A stretch of DNA of 64,000 bases from Todiramphus chloris collaris (taxonomy: Eukaryota; Chordata; Aves; Coraciiformes; Alcedinidae): assembly GCA_025345505.1 (NCBI GenBank), contig JANVCC010000012.1:13987970-14051969 (forward strand), read 5' to 3'. How positions within the stretch are numbered: the stretch's first letter is position 1; each line of letters opens with the position of its first letter. The notes below the pieces were generated by a model. That model was not told the origin of the DNA. It ran no database searches and saw only the letters and a program-made list of their open reading frames with translations. The position numbers were made by a program, and so were the translations under genes. This document shows positions 34,804 to 50,612 of this stretch, in pieces.

Positions 34804-37800
34804 GAAAGTCAGAAAATCATATTTATATGTAAAGTCATACCTCTAAAATGCTTTACCAAAGTGAACATCATTATATCCTTGACAAAATTCAGCTTCCAGC
34901 TGCTGCCAAGAAAACACCTTCTATTAGGTCATTAAATTTCCTTCCTGATTAGAAGGGTAAAAATATCCCTTAACAGAAAGGATTTTAGATGTTTTAGAGA
35001 CATATTTAGAGTTCTTTATACTACCTGCTTGATTCTAGACAAAGACAGTAAAGTTTGACATTCATTGAAACTAAAGTCTGATTTCTAATCCATCTGTTAC
35101 TGTTTGCTTTTCTTTTGACCACCAAAATTGGTGTAATCACAAGAATTTCAAATCAAAATTAAAGAGAATTAAAACTTATCTTAGCTCTACCTAGCAAGCT
35201 GTGTTCAGGAAACAGGAGTATAATTCAATTTGTAATAGATGTGCATTTATTCAAAGCACTGTTAAGTATTTCCTTAAAATAAGCATCTGGCACACAAACA
35301 ACAGATGGCAAACCATATGGCGTGTCACTTACAGATGTAACCAAACAAAATTTTTGAAGTCTTTCAAAAAGTAGGAGTGACCTAAGTAGCCTTGGGTCAG
35401 TTGAGCAAACAACACAACAGCAGCCTTGTATCACAGAAGAGCAACAATTTGTGACACATTCTTAAGTCGTCTTGATTCACGTCCATGAAATGGAGCTGGC
35501 TGGCCCTTCCCAAATGCCATCAGAGCTACAGAGGCATGTCAATGCCCTGACACTTGGCACCAGCTTTAACGACCCAGAGCATGAACAGTGGCAGGATCCT
35601 AAAACCAATGACACAATAAAAGTCTGCTATTAGGATTGTGCTCTGCTTCATTACCAATGAGACATACCTACAACTCCACAACAGCTGCAATGATGCTGTG
35701 TTATGCAGAGTAAGAAGAAGATAATGAAATCTGGAGTACTGCAAACAAATAAGAAAAGTCTTGCCTCCACTCTCTCATGCAACACAGAAGAAATGAACAT
35801 GCGTTATGACAGTACCTATTCAAATGGTTTTTCGATTCCCCTTCAGTTCTTTTAATTTGCTTTTATTAGATTCTTAGCATGAGCATGTGCATAAGTGTGT
35901 GTATTCACGCATGTCTATGTAGCCTGTGAATTTTCTTATGAAAGAAAAAAGGACCTTTCAGTATTCAGGATTTAATCTAGTTCAGTTCTAGCGTGATACG
36001 TAATCAGTTTCTGGTTTGATATGGCATTGTGTGTGCCCCATTTAATTTGAGCTCATGAGCTGTACTCATCGGAAATATAAATATGTTATCAAATAAACAA
36101 ATGCTTTCTTTCCATGCTTCTCAGTTTACCTTAACATAATTGTAACAGTTGTGGGAAACAGGCAGTTTAGATAGGCTAGAAATGTCTTATTTTCACCCCT
36201 CAAGAAGGAGAGCTGCCTTTTGATTGCAAACCTAACTCAATCTAACTTCTGCTCAGAAAGAGGAATTTAACATCTATTTTCAGTAAATCCATATGCCAAG
36301 CCTATGTGGCATACAGAGTCAGAAAATCATGACTCTGAAGGCCACAGCCTTTAGCAAAAAGAATATCTAATACTGAATGAAGAACCTTCACTAACAAATG
36401 GCTAAGGTGTAGCAAGATCAGAACAGAAAACATATTCAAAAGAAAGACTATTTTATGGCTAAGAAACAAGAATTCTTAGGGGACAAATAAGCAATTTTTG
36501 GTTGCTGTTTGGGATAAATATAAAAGTGTTTCCCATTGTGCACTTTCCCTTTGCATGTACTTTAAAAAAAAATAAAATTAAAAAGTCAACTAAAGAGAAT
36601 GCCAATGCTATCTTTTCAGGTTTTTCTACCCTTGATACTTTAATATTTGTGGTGTTACTAAAAGAACATAAAAAATTTAGGTCATTTCAAAATGATGTTT
36701 TATTTGTAGAAGCAAATAACTTTTTCCAGCACCAGAGATGCCACAGCAGTAGGAATTGGACAATGCTATCACCTGCTTTTTTCCAAAAACAGGACTAAAA
36801 TTCATCTGGAACACAACCACAAAACTAAAGCCTGTAAGATAGATCATAAATTAAACAAACACTCAGCAGAAGAGATGGTAATTCTAGATTAAAGAACCAC
36901 ATATAGAGAAGGTTATTAAAAAATATCAGACACTTCTTTTTTTTTTTAAGTGCCATATCATAAACCACTTCAACTAGTCTACAGGCCATTAGAAGAGATG
37001 GTCTTTGCCTCATATCCCTAGATCAATTTTAAATTTAAAGAAATTAAATTCAAATATGTAATTAGAGCAATTAGGATACTAGTTTTCTAGTATCTAGTAT
37101 TTCTTTGCTATATCTTCATCTACTTTAATTTCCTGTCAGAATGGTCATAAGAGTAGCCTTTCTAGTCCAAAGGGAAGGAGCAGAAACACATGACTGACAG
37201 CAAAATTGGAGAGAATGTAATTGGAAAAATATTTCTTGAGAGCAAAGGTAAGGTGTATATCTCCCTAGTGTTGTAGGAAAACCCATTTATTTATACTGCA
37301 TAGGACACAGAAACCAAAACACCTTGAGCTCATGTAAAGACTATCCTCAAAAGATGCCAAAGGTCAGCAATTCTTTGGTTTGTTAAATAAATGAAACTAT
37401 TAAATGGAAAATCTTGTCCTTTATTCCTGTCTCTTTAAACTCAAAATGATTACTAATTGCCAAAAGTGATTTCCTTTTATCTCCAAGAAATCAGAAAAGG
37501 TGTACCCCTGCAGGTTAACTATAATTTTAAATCAGATAATTAGTGTGCTTACACTAAAAGTCCTAGTCTACTTTTTCCCTGCTGTATTACCACTGTCCTT
37601 ATTCAGAGATATGCTGTCTCTGAAATGCCTAGAGTTGCCATTTTATGACTGTATAAATCAACTCCTTCTAGCTAAATATTTTCCTTTAGAGATCCTACAG
37701 CCAGCACACATGTATGACACCCCCTCAATATAAAAAAAAATCCAGGAAATGCATGATTTTAAGAAAAATGTATTGAAATGACAATATAATAATGAAAATA

Positions 37801-40800
37801 TATGGTGTTACTTCTGTATTAAAACAGCACTGTTGCTATGGAAATTTTTGAAATCTAGTATTTTCGTGAGAAAGCTCTTTTTATTCAAAGAGACTGGGTT
37901 TTTTTATCCACCTTCATGTTTGTATGCTCAATTACACTTTAGAAACAGTATATGAAAGGTTTAGTTCTGCTTCTATAACTTTAGTCCTCTGTCTATGTAG
38001 ACTTTCTTTTTTTTGTTGTTAATATTTAGTTCCATATTCTAATACTATAAGTATCAAAATCAAATTCATTTTTTTTCTTCTGGAAATCAATTGATATTGT
38101 CTTGACAATTTTAGTCATTCCATCAACTCTTCTACATGGAAATAAACATAAATGAATCAAACAGATTTGTACTATCAAAATGGAAACATTAATACATCGA
38201 AGTTATTTTGACAGAAGAATGTGTATGTTCTCTAACAACAAGAAAGAATGTACATTTTAATATCTCTCCTGTGGTGATGTTATTACAGTTTAAGAAACCA
38301 GAACAAGTATCTCATCATAAACCATTCTAAATGATGGCTAATAATTATTAATTTATTGATAATTGATAGCAATAATATTTACCCTAAAAGCTTCACTTCA
38401 CTTGTATGTATATATAATAAATTGTTCAATAGGAAAATGTAATTTGCTTCTATTGTGTGTGTATTCTGTCCATCCAGTCCAACCGGCAAAGGATGATATT
38501 ACCCAAAAAAAGTCCTAGGGCTAAACTGTGGAGAGGCAAAAAGGGCTTGGTGGATGTAACACAAAAACCACCTTGCATCATTTTGCCAAGTGCTGAAGAA
38601 ACGCAATGTCCCTTTGGGAAGAGAAATGTCTCAATGTTTTCTTCCCTTTCCTGCAGAAGCATACCAAGCAAGCAAACAATTCAAAGAAGAATTTATCAGA
38701 TCTATGAAAAAAATATGTCTGATATCACCAATTTGATAGCACCAGTTTCAAATCTGACAGTGAAAACACAGGCACTTGTTTAACTGAAATTAAAACCATA
38801 AATGAGCGACAAGTTGTAGAGGCCAAAGCTCATGTTAGAACAGCTCAGAGCAGAATCATGCTCTTTAGACAACTTCTTTACATTCACTTCAAGGTGAAAA
38901 AATATTATTTCTTATGTTTAAATTTCATGGATTTTTTTCTATTAGGTCTGATAGAATTACTCTTAACACTTCCATTACCCAAAGGGTTTATAAAGCATAA
39001 GTTTCAGAATGCAGTATGATAGGTATAGTACACACATAAAGGATTGCTAAAATACACTTTCAAAGGTTCTACTTATTGCTTTCTTCTTTGGAATTCAGAA
39101 GTGAGGAAAAGCAGCATACACAGATAATGCTTGCAGCTATCAACCTGAAGAAATATACTAGAAATCCAGAAAAAAAATTCGGCAGAGTTTCTTTATACTT
39201 TCAAATACACGATTTTGAATTGTCTATTTACTGCACTAAAGTGCACTTAAAAATAACATTTGCGTGCTAGACTGAGGATCAGTTAGTGATGTTTTTATTA
39301 TACAAAAGTAATTGTGTTCCTGTTGAAGATAACTTGCACACTGACAACTCCAGAGACAGCACTTACTGATAGAATCGCACATTGGTGTTCATGTTAGTTC
39401 TACTTGTGTGCAATATTTTGGTATGAAAAAGGTGATTTCAATGTGACTAAAATGGTAGCTGTTGCATGGTTGCTATGTTAAAGGCAGGTTAACAGCTTTG
39501 CTTAAAAATTTCTGTAAGTATGCATACAAATCTATTTTAAGTTCAAAAAAATCACAACTGATGTGTGCTTTCTTTTTTTTTTCAGATAGATTCAGCATGA
39601 AAGACATCACCTCACCAGTTATTACACAAAGATTAAGTGCTAGAGACAGATGGAGAGAATTTATTTATTTATATCTCCAACCACCCTCCTTTCCCCTGCT
39701 TTTATCTGTCCTGAGTTAACATTTATTTATTCATTTATCTGCTCCACTCCTCCTTAGCTCTCTGTAGCTTTTGGAAGAACACATAAATAATAAGGTATTA
39801 ACCACTACTCTTGGTCTGTTGTGACTTTTTCCTTTCACTTAAAGCATGTTCTGGGACTTTCAAGATGACTCCTGCTCTCTGAATAAGACTTCTGAGTGTC
39901 TGAATACTAAATTATTGAAACCTTGGAAGTACAGTATCTCACTGATAAAGGGAGACAGTTATAACTAAGAACTATGCCATCTTTATTTTGATAACATCAC
40001 AAAATCATAAAACAGAATATTAATATACTGTATACAAGTCATAAAATATTTCACTATAATATGCACATCAAAAAGTAATTTCTTATTTCCTAAAACCAAA
40101 TCAATCTAATGAAACCACAAAGCCAAAATGATTCATGTTCCTATTAAAATGACATTAAAATTCATTCATTGCTCTGAAAAAAATTTAAGTTTGAAAAGAT
40201 CTACTATCAAAGGAAACCGTCCATCTCTAAAACTAGCCCTAACTGATGCATTCTGGGACTAAATGTAACCTTATTAAGTGTGCAAAAGGCAAAATCTGAA
40301 TCTTTATATTCATCTAACCATAGTATTAAAGCTAATGAGCTTTCCATGCTTTCAGAACCATAAAACACTAACATTGTCATTGTATTTTTCAAAGAAATTA
40401 CTCCTGAGTTAGCTAGTAGAATCTAGGAAAAAAGCCTCATAAATCATGTTGAAGAGCCCACACAAATCACGTGCAGCTATACCATGCAACTATGATCTTC
40501 ATTAGAAAAGATTTCCTCCCTGCTTAAAAAAAAGTTATGTTATTGCTACTATGCTGGCTCTTTATCCTCTTATCATAACAATTTTCCTGCCATATTAATG
40601 ACAAATATATCATAATTATCTCTCTTCACCTTCAGCTAGAATAGTGCAGAACAGCCCTTAGTCTAATTGCATCTCTACATTTGTAGAAAAACAATCAATC
40701 ATGGTAAAGACTTGTTTAACTGCAAAACCAGTAATGATTCAAACAATTAAGACTATCACTATCTCTGTATTTCACAGATCCAGGACAGCAATATCACTGT

Positions 40801-43800
40801 GATATGAAACACTAAAATGCCTTTTGGATAGTACGAGGAATTTGTAACTTGTGATTTCCTTGGTTCTGTCAAATTTACCAGCCCATTAACATTAAACAAC
40901 TGCTGACATCTAGTTGAAGCCTGGGCACCAGTTATGCAGAAAGCTCCACTTAATCTCTGTAATGTCAGAAAAGTAGTTTAGAGGTTATGCAACATCAATT
41001 TGTTCCGTTTCCCCTCCTCATCTGTCAGACCAAGTATATTCTTTAAAATGATAATACAATTACCCAGTATCATGGATTAGGTCTGCAATGTAAAATGAAT
41101 TTTAAAAATTTCCAATTTTAGAACTGCCAAATTCATTTTGCACAAGCAACTGTTTAGCTTAGGCCCAGAGAACCCCAGTCCTAACAGGGGTTTTCTTCAC
41201 AAAAACCAAAGCACATATAAAGCACAACAAAAGTATGGCTTCTTTACAGAACATTAAGTGCTAAGCATTTCATAACAACAGAATTTTCAAAAGTACAGCT
41301 TGAATAAAGCTGTCAAGAACACTAGGCATACAAAACCAACTCCACTAATAAGTGCATCTGTGGTTATACCCACTGTAGCTAAACTTCTTTTTATCTGGGT
41401 GCGTTCTAAACTTGAGGGTTAGAGCTTGGAATACTCCAGCCTTTAAAGAGAATTGACACATTTTTCATTTGAAAGGATGATTTTATTATGACCTTAATGT
41501 GTCTTAGATGCCTAGATGGTTTACTTTCCTCAACGCTTCTACTATTACCACTGCTACATCTATTACCTATGCTAGCATGACTATCATAGATATTCCACTG
41601 ATTCTCCCATATGGAAATGCACTAACAGTGGCAGAAAACAACGAGTAATATCAGCTATTTATATCACAAATTTATAGCAAGCATACATAGCCCTATGTAT
41701 GCAGTTGTTTGTTTTTACAGGACTAATTTACTCTGATAATATCTACATCTTCTGCACAATATTAATACTAAGCAGGATTTGGAAGTTTGTTTCTCAGAAA
41801 CTTTTCTTTGAGTGGTTCAACTGATAGGGCAAAACTTAAGAAACAAAGACAAAAAATAATAAGATTTTTTTTTATAGTTGTGTTAACTCAAAATAGGTAT
41901 CATAAGTGTATCACGAAGTAACTTAAAATAGCACAATAGCACAGCATTCCCCTGTGCCTGAAAAAGGTGATGAAAAGGGAGTTGTTTAAATTTAGCCTCT
42001 CTCTGTTCATTAATATTCCATGAGATAATTATGATAGTCTCAAAACAATTTACATTATAAAATAATTTTGCAAATCATTTCGCTCTGTAAAACACAATGA
42101 AGCAATTTATTAAGTGTATTTATTATCCCTAACAAGAGCAGCATTGCTTAGTTTGATACAGAGGCTCTATATCATTCCTCCTTTTTTGGCCAAGTGGATG
42201 TGTACAACTCTTAAAGTAAGATTTCCTAAGTATAACACAATTTCAAATATTTGTTTTCGAAAAATACAGTGGTGAAGACAGCCAAGCCTAAACACATTAT
42301 TTGTTTGGTAGTCCAGTTGTCAGTCAGCAAGAATAGTGATCTTTTGGGAAAACACAAGTTTATCTCTTCTACTTGCCTTGTTTTCCAAAACACCCAAACC
42401 TGAAATAATAACCTGTGAATAATCCAAACCATAAACTGCTACACTATCACCTTTTACAAGACAGTGGGAAAGAAGTGGCATGGGAGTACTGTGCTTTCAA
42501 ATTCTGGAAAACATTCAAGGTCTCCCTGTAGCACTTGTGGCACAGTGCATTTTCTCACTATTCTCTACCAAGGACCAATAATTACTGGAAGGCACAACTG
42601 AATAATTTTGAAAAACTTGTAAACATTTTATCTTCAATAAATATCACCAATAACATTCCAGAAGAAATGGTGGTTTATCGTCTAACAGGTCTACTCTTGA
42701 AGGAAGTTTATCGGTGTCAGCACTGTATTACAAATACTATCCTAGAAGTGGATCCTAGAATACATTCTGGAGACTGACAGCCAAATGCAAATATTTGCTC
42801 TCAAAATACATGTACAGAAAATTACACACATGTATATATATATATGTAAACACACACACTAAATGTATGTATATTTTACAATAAAATATCTATAACAAGT
42901 TTATTATACATATATCTGGAGTACACTAAATGTCTAAATAATTCCAAAAGAACTTTCAGAATTCATTGGTCCATATCTTATCTGTACGCTTACTATACAT
43001 TTTCTTGTCAATAATCATAAATACTTCATAAATGACACCTATGAGATATATCTAACAACAGAAAGAAGGTAAAACTTATATTTGTCTTGGAGAAGAAAAT
43101 TAAGAGGTCACAAGACTATTGAATCACATAGAAATGCCCTGGAGAATACCAATTTCTTGGGTCTTTTACTTCTCATTTGTAAATCAACATTCCCAAGGCA
43201 TCTTGCCAATTTCAAAATAATGACAACAACTCCAAGTTAAAAAAAATATGCATAATGGTATCACTAAATCTATTCTGTATTGTACTTTTTTTCTGCCTGG
43301 TATATTTTATCACTACTTTTTTTTTTTATTATATATATTTATATATATTTATAGATTATCTATTAAATAAATATATAAGGAGTCATTACAATGATTAAGT
43401 AAGGTTGTGTGTATTTCCAAGATTGACTGTCAATGGTTTTAAATATTTTCTGTTGTATCATTTTATTCTTGATGGGTAAGACAGACAATACATTAGTAAT
43501 TTCAGGGCCAGTTCCTCCCTATAATGCTCACCCTGTATGTTATAACATCTCTTTAAATTAATTTGACATCTAATTAGAGAGAGTATAGAGGAATAAAGTT
43601 GGAACAATACAGGCTCAAAGTTAAATCAGATGATTGCAAAAGGTTGGAACTGAGATATCATCTGAAACAGAAGGAATGTTGTTAGCATTCCAGGCAACAA
43701 AGAGCTATATAGAAAATATCCCATACTGGCCATAGGAGGACCAAAATGTAACAAACGATGCTCTCGTCCAGTAATGCAAAATGGCAGATATTTTACTAAG

Positions 43801-46800
43801 ACTGACAATAATATCAACATCCCTTGGGTAACTTAGAGAATTATTTTCTACCTACTCAGACACCTTATACATTGAAAGTAAAATGGTTCACTGTGTTTAT
43901 AGTCATCCGGCAACATATGTGTATCATATTCTGACTTCAAATTGCCAATATCTCTAGCTGGTGCATATTGGGTATCAATGTTATTAACCACACTTGTATT
44001 TCACTTAATTACCACGATGCTTAAGATGTGAGTGGCTTCAATTCCAGTCAACTGTCTTGCACAAGCCTCTCACAGAAATATAAATAGAGATTTAGCTTTC
44101 AAAGGATCCAGTCTGTGCTTTCTTTTTCTGATGTTTTTTGAAGTTTTGAGCTCATCTGTTGTAAGTAATGTAACAGCAATAATATTGCCTCTGAGTTAGC
44201 TCTGCAATAATTCACTCCCGGTATAGCAATAATTGAGCAACCAGAAGCTTGTACCAGAGGCATTCTTTTCTATTATTTATTGTAATTTTTTTTCATAATT
44301 TAATGAGAAACATTTCAAAAGCAACATTTTTATCCTTTCATGTTAAATTAATTTATAATGCTATAAGCCATAATGAAAACAGGCAAATCATCAGAAAAAA
44401 AGCATGTTAATAAAGATGGATTTCTACAAAGTTTTTAAACTAAACTAATAAAATAATTTTTTTTCTATTTCTGTAAGGTCCATCTTGTCTCTATTTGTTC
44501 CCAATTATTTAGACAGACAGTGAAAATTACATAAAATGAAAAATGAACATCAGAACAAATAAACTGAGAATAAAGAATATTTTTAAAATTTGAAATATAC
44601 TAATATGAATCAGATCTGCTTATTTTCTGACCCAGTCTATTATGGAAAAACACCAACCTTCAGTATGGTGTTGTAAAAATTTTACAAAAAATATTTAGAA
44701 ACTAAAAAAAAAAGAAAAGAAAAATCAGATTAGGTAAAGCAGCCTCTATAATGAGATAAAATAATTATTATAAAAAAACCAAAACACCCCAAAACCAAAA
44801 TAGCTTTCTCTCCCTTTCCTCTACCTTACGCCAGCACCTGGTTAATAGTTCCTGTACTGAACCAGATGATGGAATAGTCATTGACAATCTGTAAAATTCC
44901 TTTTGATACCTACAGGACTTGAGTCTCCCAGGAGTGCAAGGAATTCATAGCTGTAGAAATGTGACTGCAGCTGCAAATTTGCTGTAAGGACAACATGCGG
45001 CCTTTCTTCTTCCATGCCATGATCACAGAGATGGATTAAAATTGGGTAATCATCCTGTTTTGACTTGAATCATCATGCAGCCCAGGAGCACCTGGGTGTT
45101 AAATGTGTCAGTAAGATGTCTTAATAGGAACACAAGATAATGAAATAACAAGTTGTCATGTAATAGCTCCCATTGCAGAAATAACATTTCTTGGTGCTAT
45201 TCTTCAGGCAGAGCTAATGCTCCATGTCCCATAACTTGAAGTCTAAAATAAAATGGCTAATTTTATTTTTTAAAGCCAATCAATAAACTGTGATTTAAAC
45301 ACTATTGCAACTCTTATTCATGAGGTATGGAATTACAGTACCACAGTTAAACCAAAGAGGAGATCTGTTAAGGTTAATGTACTGTTGTGTCTATAATTGG
45401 TGTAACCAGAGAACAGGTTTGTTTCATAGCCTTGATCTGGCAGCTTCCAGAAGGTTCCCAGTTTATGGGAAGAAAGGGTTTGCTACTTAATTTATAGATC
45501 AGTGAAATACACTTTGATAGAAACAGTACAAAAAAATAAACACAACTCTAAGCTTTCCCAAGCAAAAGACCTTTGAAGTTCAACAATGAAATTTTGTGAC
45601 TCCATCTTTTGTTTTTTATACTTAGTCCTGTAAAAAGTGCATCTTGCTATTCTTTTTCACTGAACTATAAAGTATTTTCCAAAAAACAGTCATTAAAATT
45701 GTGTCCAACTCAGCAGCATGAGGTAGAAATTAAAATTAAGGAGGTTTGATATTCCAGATGATATATGGTATTTCTGGAGATAATATAATTTATATCCTTA
45801 ATCTGCTTAGTTACTAGTTAACTCTCATATTTGCTTCATTGGCAATGTTCTCCTAAATATCTGTAATATCTGATTCAGATAGAAGAAATTAAAATTCTGG
45901 CATTAAAAAAAGTAAGTCTCATAGACTCTTTTGAGGGTTAGTTCAGTTATTTCATAATTTTTTTTCCAGTTTAACCTGATAGAAGATCTTCTCTACTGAT
46001 ATAAATTTGTCAGTCAAGCCTTTATAAGCTACAGAAACACCTAACATGAAATAAATATTCAAAGAAAGGTAAAAGAAATAAAATACATTCATTTGAACTG
46101 ATTAATATGCATGCTTCTTGGTGCTCATGGCCTCTTTTGCTTTTTTACTGTATTTCTGTAATCTGTTTACTCAATATGTAACAAATGATACATGGATACA
46201 AACAGCAGCTTGTGGCTGCTTTTAACAGTGTTAAAGGACACATCTTTCTAATTTCTTGTAAAGAAAACCCACAGATGACAAAGTTATTTGAAACAAAATA
46301 TATAGCCCACAAGGTCAACTGGTTGTCTGAAACTATATAATACTAAAACCAGATGAGATTAGATATGAAGGATAATAGAATAGATAAATAAAAATAATAC
46401 ATATAACAGAAAAACATATATAATAGAATTTATGTGAGCCTACATCTGATTTCCAGTGTCATAGGCTTTAAATAATGTCATTCAATCTCATGCTAAGCAG
46501 CTCAATACTGCTATTTTAGGGTACTTGGTACATACCATTACATCAGATGACTCCCACACACAGAAAAGTATACATAAAATCAGAGAAGTGACAATACAAA
46601 AATAGAAATTATAAAGCCTAGAAAGTGTATTAATGCACATTTAAGTAGCCATATATTTTCATACAATATTCAGCCTCTGAAAATGCAATTATTATACTAA
46701 CAATTTCAGAGAAGACAAGCACAAATCTAGTTAACTTCACTGAGACAAAATGTAGCAGAACTATGATAAGTAACTATCATTTAAAGCTGACTTTCTAGAA

Positions 46801-47690
46801 TTCCTAAACAACATGCATTTTATCCAAAAGAAAATCTGGAACATCAGTTTAGAATCTCCTAATATAATTACAGCACTGCCCAAAGGACACAAGGAGGACA
46901 AGGGACCTCCTCCAGAACGTTGCTATTATTTTCAGTGATAACAGGTGATGAACTCACTAGAATCATCACAAAACAGACTGAGTTAATACTTCTGTACTAC
47001 TAATCGCTCTAATGAAAAACAAAACCAAAACATCCCAAGAACTCCCATTGAATATGTGAGATAAATGGCAGTTTCTGTGCTGATTATCAGTAAACTTGTA
47101 TCAGGCACTCAAGAGAAAACATGGAATATTAAATGATATCCAATGAAAATAAATTATTCAAATGAAAAATGTGACACAAATGAAAAACGTGTCAAAAAGT
47201 GATAAATGTGGAACTTTTATTAACAGAAGAGATTCCGTTTCTTATCAGTACTTGAACAAAAGGAAGCCTAGACTTCTGACAAAAAATGAAATGTGGCACT
47301 CGGTCATGATATAGACAAAGTTATTCTTGTCAAACATGCTGTCAGTTTCAGTAGTGGGATTTATACTACAGTATACAACTGCTGTGCAGTGTATAATACA
47401 GAATAGCTAGTATTCTGAAAATGTGTAAGTTCACATGCAGAAAACATATGCTAGGGCAGCTGTATACTCAGGAAAAGTTTGCAGCATTTCTTAGAAGACA
47501 ACTGTTTTTCTCAGTATAGTCTAAAAACACTTCACAATTAGAATTTGTCTCTGAAAAACATTTGTGATTTTATTTTATTCCTTAGTCATTTTCTTTGTAG
47601 GTCATTGCCTTCTTACATATTCAAGAAGTTTTTTGCCCTAAGAGAAAATGAATACTTTTCCGCAGATACGCACTATGTAATTTATCCTTT

Positions 47691-47712
47691 TTATATTAAC
47701 ATGTTAATATAA
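47691..47712. repeat. Perfect 22-bp palindrome
   Basis: The half-site TTATATTAACA is followed at once by its reverse complement. No spacer and no mismatch. It is AT-rich; function unknown. Confidence 0.85.
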
Positions 47713-49194
47713 GCAGTTTTTTCGTTTTACCCGCCTTGGGAAAATATACATCTGATCTCATGAACAAAATATTAGTGCACTTCAGCCCTATGTTTTGAAT
47801 AGTCTGGTATGAGGTATAATTGCAAAAGGCACAGATACCTTTTCCATCTCACTGAAAGAATATATTAAAAGGTACCACTGTTTTTTTGTGAACAGTATTT
47901 ATTGATTATCTATCTCTTCAAATAAATCTGCTATAAAGAATACAAAGCAAATGGAAGAACTTAATGGCAGATTAGACTGTACCAGTAAATACTTATGATC
48001 ACAGAAGGATCAAATGGCAGAAGTCTTCAAAGTTTTGGTAACTGCTCAATCTTATTCCTAGCATTTCAAGTTGATGGGCCACAGTGAGGCATGATATATG
48101 CATGGTAAGACAATAAGAGAGCCCATCCAGCCACCTCTTTGAATGTAGGAGACCCTGTTTAAGAAAAGCCTATAGAAACAGGGATGTGGCATCCTAGAGA
48201 AATTATAAGGTCAGTAGAAAACATAGCAACTGAAGCCTATTCAAGAATAATGGCAAGCATTTTATCCATTCTATCCCATTTCTATTTGTGATTTTCCATG
48301 TTATTTTCCATAATAATCTTACTTAATACAGCACAATGTCACAATACTACAAAATCTTTTTCCATCTAGTTTATGTTTGAAAAGTGTTTAAAGCTGGTAG
48401 GGTTTGAATGCTGATATGCAAGTGAAAACAGGACCATCCTTCTGGTGTGCTCAATGAAATTTTAAAGTGCAAAAACATGTTAACCAATGTTATTTAACAC
48501 TGAATTTCAGACTTGATCCTGAGGAAGCATTTGAAAGGGCTACTTATATGCATGTCTTTTAGGACATAATGCTTCAAATACAAATATGCATTTTTATCTA
48601 TGTGCATAAGAAGTCTCATTGATTTTATAATTTTTACCCATATTTATTGAACTGAAGATTATTTACTACATGAACCAACAATGTTCTTATATTTGTCCCT
48701 TCTATAGCATTCCATTAAACATAACATAGTTTAGTAATATGAGGAAATCTTTATTTTAGGTATAAGAGTAATGGATTAAGAGAAAAAAAAACACTTGGAA
48801 GACAAATGTAGCAAATTTCAATTCTGTGCATAAGAAAAGAAACTCCAGTTTTAATTTATGGTACTCTGAAAAATACTTGCATTATGCTCATTGCCTACTT
48901 CTAGCTTTCGCTTTTCAATCTCTGCATCAGTTTCCACGAATAAGAATAAATTTAAAATATATAATTATTTTTATTCTCTGTGGTCCCTTTTTCTTACTTA
49001 ATCTTTTTCTTTCTCACTCAAACACACTACTTAGGAACTCCTGGGAGATGCTTATGAAATTTTCTTGAAATAGCAAGAAAGTTTTCAGTTTCTTACTTTC
49101 TCTTATTAAAGCTTTTCCATTTGTATATTTAAATTAAAATGAATTAGGCTACAGAATGACTGACTATATAACCAGTGATTTTGTGATCAGATCA

Positions 49195-49830
49195 GAGATC
49201 ACAAAAATCACAGAACAGTCAAGGCAGGAAGGCATCTCTGGAAATAACCTGATCCAATCCCTATGCTCAGAGCAGGTTGTTCCAGGTCATGTCCATCCAG
49301 AGTTTGAAGACCTCCAGTAATGGAGATGCCAAAACCTTTCTTGACAGCCTATTTAATGATTTGACCACCCTCACAGTTTTGTTTGGGTTTTTTTTTCACT
49401 TATGCTAACCTGAAACTTCCTGTTTTAGTTTGTGCCCATCGCCTCACATCCAGTCATTATTGAGAAAAGTATGGTTCCATCTAGTTCCATCTTCTTTACA
49501 CACTCCCTGCCAGGTATTTATACACCTGGATTGAATCCCCCACCATGAGTCTTCTATTCTGCAGGCCTAACAGTTCCGGATGTCTCAGCCACTCCTTGTA
49601 TGAAAGGTGCTCCAAACTTTTCATCATCTTAGTTGCCTTTCGCTGGGTTGACTCCAGTGAGTCCCTGCCTCTCTTGTAATGAGGGGCTCAGCCCTAGAAC
49701 TAGCACTCCAGAGGAGGCTCACCAGTACTGAGCATAGGGGAAGGATAACACCCTCAACCTGACAACAGTGCTTTACCAAATACACCTCAGGATGCTGTTG
49801 GCTGCTTTTGCCTCAAATATGACATATAGG
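49195..49830 (-). mobile_element. CR1 LINE fragment, old
   Basis: About 630 bp. Plus-strand motifs: CCTGATCCAATCCCTATGCTC, TTTGAAGACCTCCAGTAATGG, TGCAGGCCTAACAGTTCC, CTCAGCCACTCCTTGTATG, and GAGGAGGCTCACCAGTACTGAG. Read on the minus strand these are the ORF2 end and 3' UTR of CR1. A T/G-rich insertion (49376-49399) sits at the same CACAG site where the 23646 copy has A25. The tail is decayed. Same-sense as DMD. Confidence 0.9.
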
Positions 49831-50612
49831 AGTTTAAGGGCAAAATTATATGAGTCCAAAAAAGATCAAGAAAAAATTTCCTAGCACTATCTTTGTAAGC
49901 AAGCCCTTAGCTCCAATAGAAAACATTCAGATTCAAGCATTTGGTCTCAACTGGGATGTTTGCAAATGAATGTCATAGCCAGGACACAGTCACTGGCCAT
50001 GAGGGAGTTTCCTCCCCAGTCAGGAGAGAAATGACTGCCAACACTGCAAGTGTAGGATCATGGAAGTTTTTCTGGGTCACTTTGTCCCTAGCTGTTAACA
50101 ACAAAGAAACAGTATTCCCCTGCCTCATGACCACCAATCACAATACTGAAAAAGTCTTGAACAGGTGTTTTCAAAGTGATATTACACAATATTTTACAAA
50201 ATCCACATAGCAACTTTTCACTCTGAGATAATATCATACTCTGTCTCAGATGAGTCTGTAATAAGATTTGTGTTAAAATTTAGATTTTGTAATTTCTCAT
50301 CTATTACTCAATGGAATAAGATGGGTCTGACAGCTGTTCTTCCATTTCAGGTACTATGCAACAGGTTTTATTTCAGAACTGATAACAGGTTAGTATAAAA
50401 GGCAAAACTGGATGATGAAACTTTTTTTTAAAAAATAGGTGAGGGAAGATTATATTTTATTTTTAAAATAGAAATACACAATTATTTCACAAAATAATTT
50501 CAGGTAGAAGTGAGAAAGTGTTTCAGAACAAAGATTGGAAGTACTATTAAATTTATTACTGTTAAATATTTTTTATTAAAGTCAGATGAACTAAGCAAGG
50601 ATGTTACAGATA

